From the NCBI GenBank assembly GCA_905250125.1, contig CAJNOL010000546.1, positions 1 to 64,000 of the forward strand: a DNA stretch of 64,000 nucleotides. The letters are read 5' to 3'. The notes under the pieces were generated by a model, which saw nothing but the letters and a program-made list of their open reading frames with translations, did not search any database and was not told the DNA's origin. This DNA comes from Rotaria sordida (taxonomy: Eukaryota; Rotifera; Eurotatoria; Philodinida; Philodinidae). Of this stretch, positions 63,701 through 64,000 are shown piece by piece; the stretch's first letter is position 1, and each line of letters starts with the position of its first letter. The position numbers and the translations under genes are program-made.

Positions 63701-64000
63701 ATCTTATGATTGTGAAAGTATCGAATTGTTCTGAGCTGTTTGATAATCCAACTTTTATTAGACATGCAATCAGAACTAATAAAAACATATTTGTGTCTGT
63801 TGATTTATTAAATATTCGCCAGTGATTGTATGCTACACTTATTCATTTAGACATTATATTAATCAAATTTTCATGTTGGTCTATGGTTGAGGCATTCTGG
63901 AAAGACATTTTTATAAGGATCATGTAAGTTGTTTAGAATGAATCGTTACTTATATCTATAAAGGATATCCTGTAATAACCGAGAATATATATTTTTTTCT
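60716..64000. other. Upstream of PI4K2; no supported gene
   Basis: About 3.3 kb of AT-rich sequence. The PI4K2 promoter should lie at its left. A minus-strand open frame of 116 codons at 63125-63475 is Phe/Leu-rich, overlaps low-complexity sequence and has no splice partner, so I do not call it. A direct repeat is listed separately. Confidence 0.45.
62614..62924. repeat. Direct repeat of about 140 bp, two copies
   Basis: Copies at about 62614-62751 and 62784-62924 share TGTATTTTTTAAT-like starts, AATAAGCTAGA/AATAAGTTAGA, CTTGATATTTACAGCATAAG against CTTGATATTTGCTGTATAAG, and TCAGCTCTTAACTCTTTATA against TCAGCTCTTAATTCTTTGTA. Function unknown; probably part of a dispersed repeat. Confidence 0.7.

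Overview
This is a 64 kb piece of an AT-rich eukaryotic (animal) genome. Every long gene is split by GT..AG introns, mostly 50-120 bp, with a few kilobase introns swollen by repeats. The set (tryptophan hydroxylase, TRPV channel, calpain-15, WDR1, PI4K2, DHHC palmitoyltransferase) is metazoan. ARM-TIR-SAM gene arrays, a kinesin-light-chain-like TPR fragment, a Penelope-like relic with a GIY-YIG nuclease and many small foldback elements suggest a bdelloid rotifer such as Rotaria or Adineta. That taxon is an inference; no marker gene in the window proves it.

Layout: (1) 1-1371, minus: 5' part of an unrecognised gene running off the left edge. (2) 2690-7193, plus: DHHC palmitoyltransferase (ZDHHC3/7 type). 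(3) 7336-13369, minus: tryptophan hydroxylase in 10 exons, with an intronless 376-residue ORF nested in its third intron. (4) 13.4-18.5 kb: transposon graveyard with a GINGER-like integrase relic cut by a CGGT-rich repeat, a Penelope-like C-terminus and a TPR scrap. (5) 18598-22683, plus: possible WD40-like protein, with a candidate last exon at 24039-24258. (6) 24267-26554, minus: calpain-15-like protease. (7) 28830-36122, minus: TRPV channel. (8) 37.4-52.7 kb, plus: three tandem ARM-TIR-SAM paralogues, the first dead and the other two apparently intact. (9) 53012-57978, minus: WDR1/AIP1. (10) 58481-60715, minus: type II phosphatidylinositol 4-kinase. The rest has no gene that I can support.

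Exon joins were checked by hand. Summed exon lengths are divisible by three for the palmitoyltransferase, tryptophan hydroxylase, the WD40-like gene, calpain, TRPV, both intact TIR genes, WDR1 and PI4K2, which supports the models. The housekeeping genes show no operon logic and act in unrelated pathways. The palmitoyltransferase and PI4K2 are a known enzyme-substrate type in mammals, but they lie 50 kb apart here.

The most interesting system is the array of TIR proteins. Each intact copy has an armadillo-like helical N-terminus, a TIR domain with the glutamate expected of NAD-cleaving TIRs, and a C-terminal SAM-like domain, a domain order different from SARM1. The second layer of interest is a set of short inverted-repeat elements, mostly in introns. 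Comparing paralogues shows where some of them inserted.
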